64,000 nucleotides of DNA. Source: Peristeroidobacter soli (lineage in GTDB: Bacteria > Pseudomonadota > Gammaproteobacteria > Steroidobacterales > Steroidobacteraceae). Below the pieces are notes generated by a model, which saw only the letters and a list, made by a program, of their open reading frames with translations, did not search any database and was not told the origin of the DNA. This document shows positions 27,339-36,596 of this stretch, one piece after another. A program made the translations under genes and the position numbers. Each line of letters opens with the position of its first letter. Position 1 is the stretch's first letter. The stretch covers positions 248,001 through 312,000 of the forward strand of contig NZ_RYEV01000009.1 in the NCBI RefSeq assembly GCF_004138485.1, in the 5' to 3' direction.

Positions 27339-29113
27339 GCGCTCGGCTCCAACGTCGAAAGATCGCCTTCCGGCAACCCCAATGCGCGTACTCGCAGCAA
27401 ACGGCGCATGATTTTGCCGCTACGAGTTCGTGGCAATGAGACGACGAAATCGATACCACGCGGCGCAATCGCGGCGCCAAGCGACCGGCGGGCATGCGCC
27501 ATGATGGAACGTCGCAGCTCGTCGTCGCCGGCATAATCCGGCCGCAGCTCGACGATGGCCTGGACCACCTGGCCCGCCACGGGGTCCGGCAAGCCAATGA
27601 CCGCCGATTGCATGACCGCCGGATGCAAGTTCAACGCGCATTCGACTTCAAAGGGGCTGATCAGGTGGCCCGAGGACTTGATGACGTCATCGGTACGACC
27701 GATGAACCAGAAGTAGCCGTGCTCGTCCCGGTACGCCTGGTCGCCCGAGAAATACCAGCCGTTCGTGAAGCTCTCCTGATAGCGCTGCTCGTTGTTCAGA
27801 TAGCCGCTGAACATCGAGGGCCAGCCCGGCCGCAACACGATCTCGCCGACTTCGTTCGGCGCCAGTATCTCGACCGTGCCGTCGTCGCGCCGGCGGCCGA
27901 TCTCCGCGTGAACACCCGGCATCGGGCGGCCCATCGCGCCTGGCCATACCGTTTGTGACAGAAAGTTTGCGATCATGATGGCGCCGGTCTCTGTCTGCCA
28001 CCAAGTGTCGTGAACGGGCATGCCGAAGGCTCCCATGCCCCACATCACCGCCTCGGGATTGAGCGGCTCGCCAACGCTGGCGATCAAACGAAGTGCCGGG
28101 TAGGTGTGCCGCTTGACGGGCTCCAAGCCCGCTTTCATCAGCATGCGAATGGCCGTGGGCGCCGTGTACCAAACGTTCACTTCGTTCTCCGCGAGCAGTC
28201 GATACCAGCGTTCGACGTCCAGTTCCTCGCGATCGACCAGCAACGTCACGCCACAACTCAACGGCGCCAGGACTCCATAGGAGATCCCGGTCACCCATCC
28301 CGGATCGGCCGTGCACCAGAACACATCTTGGGGATGCAGATCGAGCGCGAGCCGCGCGCTCGCGTGGTGAGCGACGATCGCATCGTGAACGTGAACTACG
28401 CCCTTGGGCTTGCCGGTCGTGCCGCTCGTGAAATGCAACAACGCGGGTGTGTCCGCGCTCAGAGGCACGGTTTCAAATGTCTCCGACAGCCCCGACATCG
28501 CTTGCGTGAGATCTTGCGTGCCATGGGGAAGTTCTCCCTCGGCCACCTCACGAACGATAAATATGTGCCGTAACGTGGGCAAAGTGCTTCGTATTGGTGC
28601 GACCTTGCGCTCGTAAAGATGCTGGGTCGTCACCAGCACCCGCGCACCAGCGAGCTCGAGTCTCGAACGAATGGGCTCAGGGCCGAACGCGGCGAATAAC
28701 GGCGCGAAAATGGCACCGCACTTGAGGGTACCCAGCACCGTCGAATACAACTCGGGGCAGCGGCCCAGCAACGATGCGACGACGGCTCCTGGCTCGATAG
28801 CGACCAGCCGCAATAAATTGGCGAAGCGATTCGCGCTTCGAAGCAACTCTCCGTAAGTCAGCTCGGTGCGAGTGAACTCCGCGTCGACAAAGCGCACTGC
28901 CGGCTTGTTCGGCGTGAGCTTGGCATGCCCGTCGATTGCGACCATGGCGATATTCATCTTGTCGTCGCTACGATCGAACAGGTCGGCGCGCAGTTGGTCC
29001 CACGAGAAATGCCGGCACATCGCCTCGTAGTCCCACAAATTTGCCGCACGCACCGTGCGTAGGGACTTCTCTATCGGGCTGAATCGCGCCAGCGTGGTCT
29101 TTGCAGGTTGCAC
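27335..29113 (-). CDS. acsA: Acetyl-CoA synthetase-like AMP-forming ligase
   Basis: 592 residues from GTG 29113, picked because a perfect GGAGG lies seven bases upstream. Motifs of acetyl/propionyl-CoA synthetases: [60 protein letters not shown] and the C-terminal lysine in [11 protein letters not shown], the site normally silenced by acetylation. It is the first gene of the ligase-E1-E1-E2-ACP unit. Together they can make acetyl-CoA both from acetate and from pyruvate. Confidence 0.92.
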   Translation of the reverse strand: MQPAKTTLARFSPIEKSLRTVRAANLWDYEAMCRHFSWDQLRADLFDRSDDKMNIAMVAIDGHAKLTPNKPAVRFVDAEFTRTELTYGELLRSANRFANLLRLVAIEPGAVVASLLGRCPELYSTVLGTLKCGAIFAPLFAAFGPEPIRSRLELAGARVLVTTQHLYERKVAPIRSTLPTLRHIFIVREVAEGELPHGTQDLTQAMSGLSETFETVPLSADTPALLHFTSGTTGKPKGVVHVHDAIVAHHASARLALDLHPQDVFWCTADPGWVTGISYGVLAPLSCGVTLLVDREELDVERWYRLLAENEVNVWYTAPTAIRMLMKAGLEPVKRHTYPALRLIASVGEPLNPEAVMWGMGAFGMPVHDTWWQTETGAIMIANFLSQTVWPGAMGRPMPGVHAEIGRRRDDGTVEILAPNEVGEIVLRPGWPSMFSGYLNNEQRYQESFTNGWYFSGDQAYRDEHGYFWFIGRTDDVIKSSGHLISPFEVECALNLHPAVMQSAVIGLPDPVAGQVVQAIVELRPDYAGDDELRRSIMAHARRSLGAAIAPRGIDFVVSLPRTRSGKIMRRLLRVRALGLPEGDLSTLEPSA

Positions 29114-29461
29114 AGTGATTCCTCCGCTCGACCTGCGCTTACTGTCACGCGCGAGCCTGCGCGATCCCATGCGGAACTTCGCGGAAGCCTTCCGGGGAAG
29201 TCGCGTCACTGGACCAGCCGCAGTTTTCGGCGGAAATCTTCCCCGCCCCACGGATGCGCCGCTTCATGACGAACTGATTAACCTGTGTAAACGACGTTTG
29301 ATACATCTGGCTGGGGATGTACTATTTGCATTCAAGTGTTACCCACGCCCGCCGGCACCTCCGTGCGCGCGAATGGCGCCAAGCGAAGCCCGAGAGGCGC
29401 TTGCGAATCGAGCCGGCGAGTGCCTCTTTCGCACGAAGCCGTCGCCGTAGAGGACGGGCCG
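29114..29461. promoter_or_regulatory. Divergent intergenic region between acsA-like operon and sensor kinase
   Basis: 348 bp with no recognised gene. It must hold the promoter of the acsA-like operon (left) and that of the hybrid kinase (right). An AT-richer stretch around 29260-29340 (GTAAACGACGTTTGATACAT) is the likeliest promoter area. I looked for a sigma-54 pair and for an Anr/Fnr box (TTGAT-N4-ATCAA) and found none with correct spacing. Confidence 0.45.
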
Positions 29462-31003
29462 ATGACGTTTCACCAGCAACTGCTTGCCGATCTGGTCGAG
29501 TTCGCGCCGGACGCCATGCTCATCGTGGACGCATCCGGTCAGATTCTTTATGCAAATCAGCGTGTAACTCACGTATTCGGGTACGAGCGAGAGGACATCG
29601 TCAACCGCAGTGTGGATCTGCTGTTGCCGGACAGGTTGCGTACACGACACGCCCATCACCGTCGCAACTTCGCGCAGGATCCTCGCACACGTCCCATGGG
29701 TGCCGGTTTCGAATTGCTGGGGCGGCGCATGGATGGCAGCGAGTTCCCCCTGGAAATCAGCCTCAGTCCATTGCGTGACGGCTTGGCCGCAGCCGCCATC
29801 CGAGATGTCACCGATCGCAAGCGAGTAGAGCAGGAACTGATCCACGCCCGCGAAGCGGCCGATCAGGCTCGCGAAGAGGCGGATCGAGCCAATCTGAGCA
29901 AGAGTCGTTTTCTGGCAACGGCCAGTCACGATCTGCGTCAACCTTTGCAGGCCCTCTCGATGTTGCATGGCACGCTGTGCCGTGTGGACATGCATCCCAA
30001 CGGACGCGAAGTGCTCGCTCAGCAGGGGCTGGCGATCGATGCGATGAAGCGTTTGCTGAGCGCATTGCTCGATATCAGCAAGCTCGAATCGGGGGCAGTC
30101 AACCCGCAGCCCTCGCAATTTCCAGTCCGTCAGCTGTTCGAACTGCTCAGCACGGAATTCTCGACGGCCGCTCGATCCAAAGGTCTGGCGCTGGTCGTCG
30201 AGCAGACTGATCTGAGCACGTGCACGGATCAGTCCCTGCTCGAACAGTTGTTGCGCAATCTGATCTCCAACGCCATCAAGTACACGCGCGCGGGAACAGT
30301 CACGCTTCGGGCGACCCCGCTGGGGAGCGGCATGCAGATCGAAATCTGCGACACCGGTGTAGGCATTCCGGCCGACCAGCAGGCTTACATCTTCGATGAA
30401 TTCTTCCAGGTGGGCGTTGCGAGGAACACCACGCGTGAAGGCTACGGTCTCGGACTTGCGATCGTGCAGCGAATCGCGAAGCTGCTCGGCCTGCGGATCC
30501 ACGTGCAGTCGGAAGTCGGCAAGGGCTCGACTTTCACACTGCAGCTGCCCCGCGCCGAGGCTGTGAAATCGGACTGCCCGGTCGACACGCCCGCCTCTGG
30601 CAATCATCTGACGAGGCACGCACAGAGCGGCAAAATCCTGGTCACCGAGGACGAACCCAGCGTGCTACGGGCAACTCGACTGCTGCTCGAACTGGAGGGA
30701 TACCAAGTCATCCCCGCCAGCAGCCGCGAGGAAGCTCTGCTGCGAGGTCGAGAGCATCCCGACATCGATTTGCTGGTCAGTGACTACCATCTCAAGGAAG
30801 ACCAGACTGGCTTGAATGTCATCTCCGGCGTTCGCGAGCAACTTGCCCGAAACATTCCAGCCATCCTGGTGACCGGAGATACGTCCAGCGCCATGCGTAA
30901 GCTGCCCGCCGATCGACAGTTGCGCCTGGCGAGCAAACCGGTCGATGCGGAGGAGTTGTTGACGCTGATAGGAGAGCTGCTGAATACGCACCGCGCGACG
31001 TGA
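29462..31003 (+). CDS. Soluble PAS hybrid histidine kinase with receiver domain
   Basis: 513 residues from ATG 29462. PAS domain about 10-118 (FAPDAMLIVDASGQILYAN), coiled coil 120-148, HisKA with phospho-His in SHDLRQP (H156), HATPase with NLISNAIKY, DTGVGIP and YGLGLAI, and a C-terminal receiver domain (about 390-510) with D441 in LLVSDYHL. There are no membrane helices, so the signal is internal, perhaps redox or a cofactor in PAS. No haem ligand can be assigned. No cognate regulator is adjacent; an orphan FixJ-type regulator lies at 41189-41818. Confidence 0.9.
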   Translation: MTFHQQLLADLVEFAPDAMLIVDASGQILYANQRVTHVFGYEREDIVNRSVDLLLPDRLRTRHAHHRRNFAQDPRTRPMGAGFELLGRRMDGSEFPLEISLSPLRDGLAAAAIRDVTDRKRVEQELIHAREAADQAREEADRANLSKSRFLATASHDLRQPLQALSMLHGTLCRVDMHPNGREVLAQQGLAIDAMKRLLSALLDISKLESGAVNPQPSQFPVRQLFELLSTEFSTAARSKGLALVVEQTDLSTCTDQSLLEQLLRNLISNAIKYTRAGTVTLRATPLGSGMQIEICDTGVGIPADQQAYIFDEFFQVGVARNTTREGYGLGLAIVQRIAKLLGLRIHVQSEVGKGSTFTLQLPRAEAVKSDCPVDTPASGNHLTRHAQSGKILVTEDEPSVLRATRLLLELEGYQVIPASSREEALLRGREHPDIDLLVSDYHLKEDQTGLNVISGVREQLARNIPAILVTGDTSSAMRKLPADRQLRLASKPVDAEELLTLIGELLNTHRAT

Positions 31004-31018
31004 GCTCGGCGCTTCAGA

Positions 31019-31034
31019 CGCGCCCATGGGCGCG
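31019..31034. repeat. 16-bp perfect palindrome
   Basis: CGCGCCCATGGGCGCG is its own reverse complement. It sits between the kinase stop and the phosphoribosyltransferase gene and could be an operator or part of a transcript end. A two-base centre makes it a poor hairpin. Confidence 0.6.
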
Positions 31035-31202
31035 CGGTCCGCGCCGATCGTCCACATCCCGGAAATTCCCGAGACATCCACGCGTTTTCCCACAACGGAT
31101 GTTCTATTTCCGGAAGATCCACGGCTGACCCCGGACATTCTCGGAGAGCGCGGCCCCCACGAGCGGCGTACATGGAGAGAATCATTCCCGGAATTGGCAG
31201 CC

Positions 31203-31871
31203 ATGAATGACTTCAGCAACCGAACCGATGCGGGCCGGACGCTCGCCGATCTGCTCACGGCATACCGCGAACGCGAGGATGCGATCGTACTGGGACTACC
31301 CCGCGGTGGCGTTCCCGTCGCCTTCGAAGTGTCAAAGAGGTTGAACTTGCCGCTGGACGTGATGGTGGTGCGCAAGCTGCGGGCTCCTGGCCAACCGGAA
31401 CTTGCGGTCGGCGCCATCGCGTCGGGCGGCATCTCCGTTCTGAATGAAGACCTCGCCTCACTGCTTTGCGATCCCGTCCAACTCCGGGCCGAACTGCAGC
31501 ATCAGAACCAGGAGCTGCAACACCGCGAGAACCTCTATCGCAATGGCCGGCTACCACTCGACATCAAGCGTCGCGCGGTCATTCTCGTAGACGATGGCGC
31601 AGCCACCGGCGCATCGATGCGAGCGGCGATCAGAGCGGCACGAAAGTTCGGGGCCGCGCGCGTGATCGCCGCCGTTCCAGTTGCGTCCAGCGACGCGGTC
31701 ACGCAATTGAGCGCAGAAGCGGATGAGGTCGTGTGCGCTCTGCAGCCCGATTTCTTTCAATCGGTTGCCGATTGGTATCGGGATTTCGAGCAGACCGACG
31801 ATAGCGAGGTTACCGCCCTCATCGCTCAGTCTCGCGGCCGGCCTCAACGAATCGCGCACGCGGAGCACTAG
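31203..31871 (+). CDS. Phosphoribosyltransferase-domain protein
   Basis: 222 residues from ATG 31203; the frame is open further upstream but that part is low-complexity. The N-terminal ILGLPRGGVPVAFEV-like block and the PRPP-binding loop VILVDDGAATGASMRAA define a type I phosphoribosyltransferase fold. In stress and Usp clusters this family is common and its true reaction is unknown; purine salvage is not shown. It converges on a small frame on the other strand with a 4-bp overlap. Confidence 0.85.
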   Translation: MNDFSNRTDAGRTLADLLTAYREREDAIVLGLPRGGVPVAFEVSKRLNLPLDVMVVRKLRAPGQPELAVGAIASGGISVLNEDLASLLCDPVQLRAELQHQNQELQHRENLYRNGRLPLDIKRRAVILVDDGAATGASMRAAIRAARKFGAARVIAAVPVASSDAVTQLSAEADEVVCALQPDFFQSVADWYRDFEQTDDSEVTALIAQSRGRPQRIAHAEH

Positions 31872-32023
31872 GTCAAAGCGCTTCTCGCATATCGCTCGGC
31901 CAACGCAATATAGCCGTGCGCCTTGCCGGCCCACGGCGTGAGCGATGCAACCGTTGGATCCAGAACGTGCCACGCCAGAATCTTCGCACGAACCAGCTGT
32001 CCGGCGATGGGTTCTCGCGGCAC
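31868..32023 (-). CDS. Possible small protein, unrecognised
   Basis: A 51-residue frame from a GTG at 32023 (MPREPIAGQLVRAKILAWHV at the start), ending at 31868. It is helical and Ala-rich (WAGKAHGYIALAERYARSA) and its third positions are mostly G or C. It has no good ribosome site, and the same frame continues upstream without a better start, so it may be the tail of a broken gene. Weakly supported. Confidence 0.25.
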   Translation of the reverse strand: MPREPIAGQLVRAKILAWHVLDPTVASLTPWAGKAHGYIALAERYARSALT

Positions 32024-32099
32024 TCGCTCGATTTCTATCAGAGCTGCCGGGCACTGCGCTCGTCCGTGACGCCCATGAATTTTTCCCTCGCAACGGCGC

Positions 32100-32615
32100 T
32101 CATGCCAAAGCGGCGCGAGCCCCCCGTTTCCGGACCCGGTGCGAACGATAGCTCACCTCGGGCTTCGAAAGTTCCTTCTCGGCGATTCGCAGCGCCGGCT
32201 CGATGCGCTTTCTGAGCGCACCGCTGGGCTGACGCGCCAGATCCAATGTCACTTGTTTGTGGATCAATCGTTGCGCCGACGCCGGCAAGCATTGCCTCAG
32301 CATCGGCAGCAATCGAGGCGAGGCAAACAAGATCAGCCCCGTGCTGTCTCGTGCATCGAGCAACTCGCGGATCGGGCGAGCGATGTCCTTCAGCCACGAT
32401 TGCAGGGCATGCTCACGAGCCGGGGTATGACCTTGCAGCGCCTGGTGCGCGCCCGACGCCGAGTTGATGACGCGCCCCGGGCGATCGCTCACCAGTTCGC
32501 GCTCTGGTTTGCCGCCGGCGGGATTGGCGAACACCGCCAGCTCCAGCGGTGCTCGGTCAGCCACGGCTTCGAAGACTCGCAGACGCCGTGTGTCCGCCAC
32601 GATCGCATGAATCAT
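32100..32615 (-). CDS. Host-attachment-like protein (PF10116 type)
   Basis: 171 residues. The beginning MIHAIVADTRRLRVFEAV and later LILFASPRLLPMLRQCLP are the two characteristic blocks of the so-called host attachment protein family, named for a role in Agrobacterium binding to plants but also frequent in soil and aquatic stress clusters. It contains KDIARPIRELLDARD and VTLDLARQPSGALR. Spacing of 16 bp from the glucan phosphorylase suggests co-transcription. Attachment itself is not evident from the sequence. Confidence 0.78.
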   Translation of the reverse strand: MIHAIVADTRRLRVFEAVADRAPLELAVFANPAGGKPERELVSDRPGRVINSASGAHQALQGHTPAREHALQSWLKDIARPIRELLDARDSTGLILFASPRLLPMLRQCLPASAQRLIHKQVTLDLARQPSGALRKRIEPALRIAEKELSKPEVSYRSHRVRKRGARAALA

Positions 32616-32631
32616 ATCGCCCTCCTCCGCC

Positions 32632-34368
32632 TCAGCGCAGGTACGCCTCGGTTGCGTACCGGCGCATCATGCGGTGACTGTTGAAATAGGATGCGTTCTT
32701 GCTGATCGCACCCTTCATGACTTTGATCCAGCCCGAGCGGTCTTCCGCGTAGTACAACGGCAAGACCGATTCCTGCAGCTTCTCGTACAGCGAATGCGCA
32801 TCGTTGTCGGCGACGCCCGTGCTCTGTACCGCCCAGCCCGTCGCTCCCTCGATACAGCCCTCCACCCACCACCCATCGAGCACCGACAGATTTGGCACGC
32901 CGTTGAATGCGGCCTTCATGCCGCTCGTCCCCGATGCCTCCAAGGGAGGCAACGGCGTGTTCAACCACACATCCGAGCCGGCGACCAGCAGCCGTGCCAA
33001 TGCGAAGTCGTAATTCGGCAGATAAACTGCCTGGATCACGTCGCCGATACCTTGCAGGCAGCCGTGAACTATTTCGATCAAACGTTTGCCTCCCTCGTCG
33101 TGCGGATGCGCCTTGCCAGCCATGACGACGGCAAACGGGTGGCGGAGCCCGATCGCTTTGAGCCGTTGCAGGTCGTTGAACAGCAAGTCCGGCCGCTTAT
33201 ACGCAGTCATGCGCCGTGCGAAGCCGAGCAGCGGCACTCGCGCATCCAGCGCAGCCCCCGTGCTCGACCGAATGTAGTCGAGCAGTTGCTGTTTCGCTTG
33301 CACATGGGCGTTCCACAACTGCGCATCGGGTATCGCCCCGTCGGCCCGCACGAGCAGTTCCGGCTCATGGCACCAGCTCGGGATGTACTGGTTGTATAGC
33401 TGACGCAGACTCTCACTGGTCCACGTGAACGGGTGGACGCCATTGGTGATCGCATGAACCCGATAGCCCGGAAACATCTTTCTGGAGATCTCGGCATGCC
33501 TTTCGGCGACGCCGTTCACGTACTCGCTCAAGTTGAGCGCGAGGCGCGTCATGTTCAGATCGCCCTCGCCCGCCAGATGCTTGAGCGTGTCGAGCTCGAT
33601 GAAGTCGGCTCCCAAGGTTCGAGCCACGAGCTCATAACTGAAGCGATCATGGCCGGCCTCGACGGGGGTGTGCGTCGTGAACCGACACTGGTCGCGCACG
33701 ACAGGGATGTCGTAGTGAGAATCTCCCGGCCGCAGGTCCTCTGGCGAATACGCATTCCGTCGCAGCAGCTCGACACCCAGCAAGGCGCTGTGACCCTCGT
33801 TCATGTGGTACTGACGGACCTCGAAGCCAAGGGCGTGTAGCAGCCGTACCCCACCGATCCCCAGCACGATTTCCTGCTTGAGCCGATACGCCTCGTCGCC
33901 GCCGTACAAACAGTGAGTGATCTGCCGATCTTCAGGCGCGTTCTCCGGCAGGTCCGTATCGAGCAACAGCACCGGCTGGCGCGTGCCCCACTGGCTTTCG
34001 AGCACATACAGCCACGCACTGATCCAGACCAGCCGTCGCTCGATCGGCACGGCGACCTTCGCTTCGAGCGAGCGCGCCCACATCGAGGGCTCCCAAGGAT
34101 CTGGCTGATCGACCTGTCGGCCTTGAATGTCAAGCTGCTGATGGAAATAGCCGGCGCGACTCACCAGGCTGACCGCCACCATCGGCAGCCCGAGATCGGC
34201 CGCCGATCTCATCGTATCGCCCGCCAGGATGCCGAGACCGCCCGCATAGGTCGGAATCTCGTTGCGAAGCGCGATTTCCATGGAAAAATACGCCACGCGA
34301 GGCTCGTAGATGAATTCATCGACCATCGCCGGACTCACTGCGTTCGCTTTGTGAACACCCATGGGCAA
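32632..34368 (-). CDS. glgP: Alpha-glucan (glycogen) phosphorylase, short form
   Basis: 578 residues. VAYFSMEIALRNEIPTYAGGLG at the N-terminus, VRQYHMNEGHSALLG, FTTHTPVEAGHDRF, and ITNGVHPFTW identify the short GT35 alpha-glucan phosphorylase branch. LEASGTSGMKAAFNGVPNLS carries the expected pyridoxal-phosphate lysine. The enzyme releases glucose-1-phosphate from glycogen, an ATP-sparing route under energy stress. The long N-terminal regulatory region of E. coli-type enzymes is absent, as is normal in this branch. It overlaps the upstream hydrolase gene by 53 bp. Confidence 0.9.
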   Translation of the reverse strand: MPMGVHKANAVSPAMVDEFIYEPRVAYFSMEIALRNEIPTYAGGLGILAGDTMRSAADLGLPMVAVSLVSRAGYFHQQLDIQGRQVDQPDPWEPSMWARSLEAKVAVPIERRLVWISAWLYVLESQWGTRQPVLLLDTDLPENAPEDRQITHCLYGGDEAYRLKQEIVLGIGGVRLLHALGFEVRQYHMNEGHSALLGVELLRRNAYSPEDLRPGDSHYDIPVVRDQCRFTTHTPVEAGHDRFSYELVARTLGADFIELDTLKHLAGEGDLNMTRLALNLSEYVNGVAERHAEISRKMFPGYRVHAITNGVHPFTWTSESLRQLYNQYIPSWCHEPELLVRADGAIPDAQLWNAHVQAKQQLLDYIRSSTGAALDARVPLLGFARRMTAYKRPDLLFNDLQRLKAIGLRHPFAVVMAGKAHPHDEGGKRLIEIVHGCLQGIGDVIQAVYLPNYDFALARLLVAGSDVWLNTPLPPLEASGTSGMKAAFNGVPNLSVLDGWWVEGCIEGATGWAVQSTGVADNDAHSLYEKLQESVLPLYYAEDRSGWIKVMKGAISKNASYFNSHRMMRRYATEAYLR

Positions 34369-35314
34369 ACGACGCCACGGCCTTCATCAGCGTGTCCTGA
34401 TGGCCGACCCACAAGTGACCGCCGCGGTCATAGGAAATGAACTGGGCTCCATGGATATGCTCGGCCGAGTAATGCGCGCCTGCGAACATTCCGTACAAAT
34501 CATCGCGAAGAGCGACGACCAACGTTCGTACTCGTATGCTTTCGAGGTCGTAGCGATCAAGCGCCTGCGCCACGCGAGCGTCGTTGCGCAACCCGGCTGC
34601 GCGACTGCTCAACGGCAGAACGCTGTACAGCACCTCGTTGATACGGATTTGCTCGTTCTGATCCGCCGCTTTCACGAGAGCGGGCGGAGTGCCCAGCACC
34701 GTCCCGATGATCAGATCGCGTGCTATGCGCAAACCCAGCCAGTAGATGGGATCCGAGGCGACCAGCCAACGAAGCATCACCTCGGCAAGACGCGCCGGCC
34801 TGTGCACCGAACGCAGCGCGTCGCCCGGCGCCCAGGTCAGCGGCACGAGCAACACCAATCCGCTGCAACGTTCCGGATGGCGAAGTGCGAACTGCATCGC
34901 AGAGGGCGCGCCGGCCGATGCGCCGATGATGACCGTGTTACGAATCCCCAGTGTATCGAGCAAGTCCGCGTGTGCGTCCGCCTGGGCTTGCGGCGAGGCG
35001 TCCTCCGGCAGAGGCGTACGCAAGTAGCCGAATCGGGACACCGACGTAATCTTGAAGCCACGTTGCGCGAGACCGCGAGAGAACAACAATCCCTGATCGA
35101 AGCCACCGCCCGCGCCGTGCACTACGAGGATCGATTCGCCCTCACCCTCCTGTGCGTACTCGATACGCCCGTGCGCGGTCTCCGCAACGCAACTGCCGTT
35201 ACCCACCCGAAGCCGTGCGGTGCGAAGCTCCTGCTGGAAGCGTCGATAGCTCGTTCCCGCAAGCAAGCCCACTGCGGCGGCACCGGCGACGGCAAGCGAC
35301 TTTCGAGAGAACAT
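34316..35314 (-). CDS. Membrane-anchored alpha/beta hydrolase
   Basis: 332 residues from ATG 35314 (GAAGGG site). A short hydrophobic N-terminus (VAGAAAVGLLAG) suggests a membrane anchor or signal. ILVVHGAGGGFDQG gives the HG oxyanion motif, IGASAGAPSAMQFALRHPER the nucleophile elbow, and DRGGHLWVGH the histidine. The substrate is unknown. It follows the Usp fragment by 19 bp and overlaps the phosphorylase, so the three are one transcript. Confidence 0.85.
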   Translation of the reverse strand: MFSRKSLAVAGAAAVGLLAGTSYRRFQQELRTARLRVGNGSCVAETAHGRIEYAQEGEGESILVVHGAGGGFDQGLLFSRGLAQRGFKITSVSRFGYLRTPLPEDASPQAQADAHADLLDTLGIRNTVIIGASAGAPSAMQFALRHPERCSGLVLLVPLTWAPGDALRSVHRPARLAEVMLRWLVASDPIYWLGLRIARDLIIGTVLGTPPALVKAADQNEQIRINEVLYSVLPLSSRAAGLRNDARVAQALDRYDLESIRVRTLVVALRDDLYGMFAGAHYSAEHIHGAQFISYDRGGHLWVGHQDTLMKAVASFAHGCSQSERSESGDGR

Positions 35315-35333
35315 TCGGCGCCCTTCGGATGAG

Positions 35334-35504
35334 TTATAAGACGACCAGCTCCGCGTAGCGGATGTCCCGAGCGGCCTTCGTGTCACAGATGAACAGATCC
35401 AATCGCGCCGCAAGTTTCTCAGCGAGCGGCGCACCTTTGGCAACGGCCGGCTGCTGTTTCGCGGTCGGATCGACGATGACCAGGATGTTGCGGATCGGGT
35501 TCAT
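35334..35504 (-). pseudogene. Truncated universal stress protein (56 residues)
   Basis: From ATG 35504, with a strong AGGAAGGATC ribosome site, the peptide starts NPIRNILVIVDPTAKQQPAV as UspE-type proteins do, continues PLAEKLAARLDLFICDTKAA, then ends at an in-frame TAA after AELVVL. A normal Usp domain is about 140-150 residues. No continuation in other frames is visible before the next start 19 bp later. It is most likely a Usp reduced by deletion, though its intact translation signals mean it may still be expressed. Confidence 0.65.
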
Positions 35505-35534
35505 GATCCTTCCTCGTGGAGTGGACTCGGAGAC

Positions 35535-35819
35535 TTACCCTTCCGATATCGCGGCACTGACCTGCAGGTCGTGCACGAACTCGGTTTCGGCAGCGACCCA
35601 ATCTTCCAGCTCATGACCGGGCTCGAACCCACGTTCTTGCGCGCGGAAATAAGCCGCCAATGCGATCATGTTGTGCCGATTGGTGGCGCGGCCCGCCGCC
35701 TCCGACTCAGCCATACGGACAATTTCCGCGTGATCGACGCGCTGGTTCCTGCGCGGTGTGACCTTTGGCGCGGACGCGCCGGGCTTGGGCGGATGAAGGC
35801 CTTTGGGTTGTGAGCTCAT
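35535..35819 (-). CDS. DUF2934 domain protein
   Basis: 94 residues. The C-terminal half IALAAYFRAQERGFEPGHE followed by LEDWVAAETEF is the DUF2934 signature; the N-terminal half is a Pro/Lys-rich tail. Small soluble proteins of this kind occur in stress clusters; function unknown. It lies between the Hsp20 gene and the Usp fragment on the same strand, with a GAGGTGATG ribosome site. Confidence 0.85.
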   Translation of the reverse strand: MSSQPKGLHPPKPGASAPKVTPRRNQRVDHAEIVRMAESEAAGRATNRHNMIALAAYFRAQERGFEPGHELEDWVAAETEFVHDLQVSAAISEG

Positions 35820-35874
35820 GACATCACCTCTTGGCTCATCGGCAGGCGCACGAGCCGCCTGCCGACAGCGATGA

Positions 35875-36312
35875 TCATTTCACCTCGATGGAAATTGGCT
35901 GCTCGGGCTTGGTCGGCGTCGTCTTCGGGACGCTGACCTTGAGCACGCCGTCCCTGGACTCGGCGCGGATGTTCTTGGCATCGACATTGTCGGGCAGCGA
36001 GAAACTGCGCGAGAAAGAGCCATAGAAGCTCTCCACGCGAATCTCGTTCTGGTTCTTTTGTTTCTTCTCCTGACGACGCTCGCCGGAGATGGTCAGCAAG
36101 CCATGCTCGAAGGTGACATTGACGTCCTCCTTCTTCACTTCGGGCAGCTCGGCCTTGATGACGTACTCGGCGTCGGTCTCGGTGATATCCGCGACCGGGC
36201 GCCACTTGCTCTCATCGCCCTCGAAGCGGCGCATCGCACGCGAGAGGAACGGTGAATATTGCCGAAACATATCTTCGACTTCGCGAAAAGGTTCCCAGCG
36301 GGTAATGTTCAT
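35875..36312 (-). CDS. Small heat shock protein Hsp20
   Basis: 145 residues from ATG 36312 (GGAGATGC site). N-terminus MNITRWEPFREVEDMF, alpha-crystallin domain about 42-135 with EYVIKAELPEVKKEDVNV, HGLLTISGERR and ESRDGVLKVSVPK, and the C-terminal ISIEV (I-x-I) anchor. A holdase that keeps unfolding proteins soluble for refolding by ATP-dependent chaperones. The orphan groEL lies just upstream in the same direction. Confidence 0.94.
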   Translation of the reverse strand: MNITRWEPFREVEDMFRQYSPFLSRAMRRFEGDESKWRPVADITETDAEYVIKAELPEVKKEDVNVTFEHGLLTISGERRQEKKQKNQNEIRVESFYGSFSRSFSLPDNVDAKNIRAESRDGVLKVSVPKTTPTKPEQPISIEVK

Positions 36313-36596
36313 GTCGCATCTCCGATAAAGAATTTTCAGTGACGGGCGGATGAAATGTTTGACATGCCACGGCGCAATCGCCATTCGGGGAACGCCCTAG
36401 TCGTTACGGGATCTCTGCGGCGCAGTGGCTGAGCAACGCGACTGCCCGCACCGGCTCCGCAGATCCCCGAGTACGGTCCGCTCGCGCATTGCGACACTCG
36501 TGTCCTTGAGATCACCACCATGGCGGCCCCATGAGAAGGCAGGCGCGCGATGAGTCTGCGCAGTGGCGTCGCGGAAGGCCGTAACCCCTGCGGACT

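Noticed and set aside
29260-29345. Sigma-54 promoter (GG-N10-GC) upstream of the sensor kinase
   Set aside because: A GG and GC pair lies near CTGGGGATGTACTATTTGCA, but the spacing is 11 rather than 10 and the flanks do not fit.
34361-35332. A 323-residue plus-strand frame
   Set aside because: Antisense to the alpha/beta hydrolase, with no recognisable domain and a composition typical of shadow frames.
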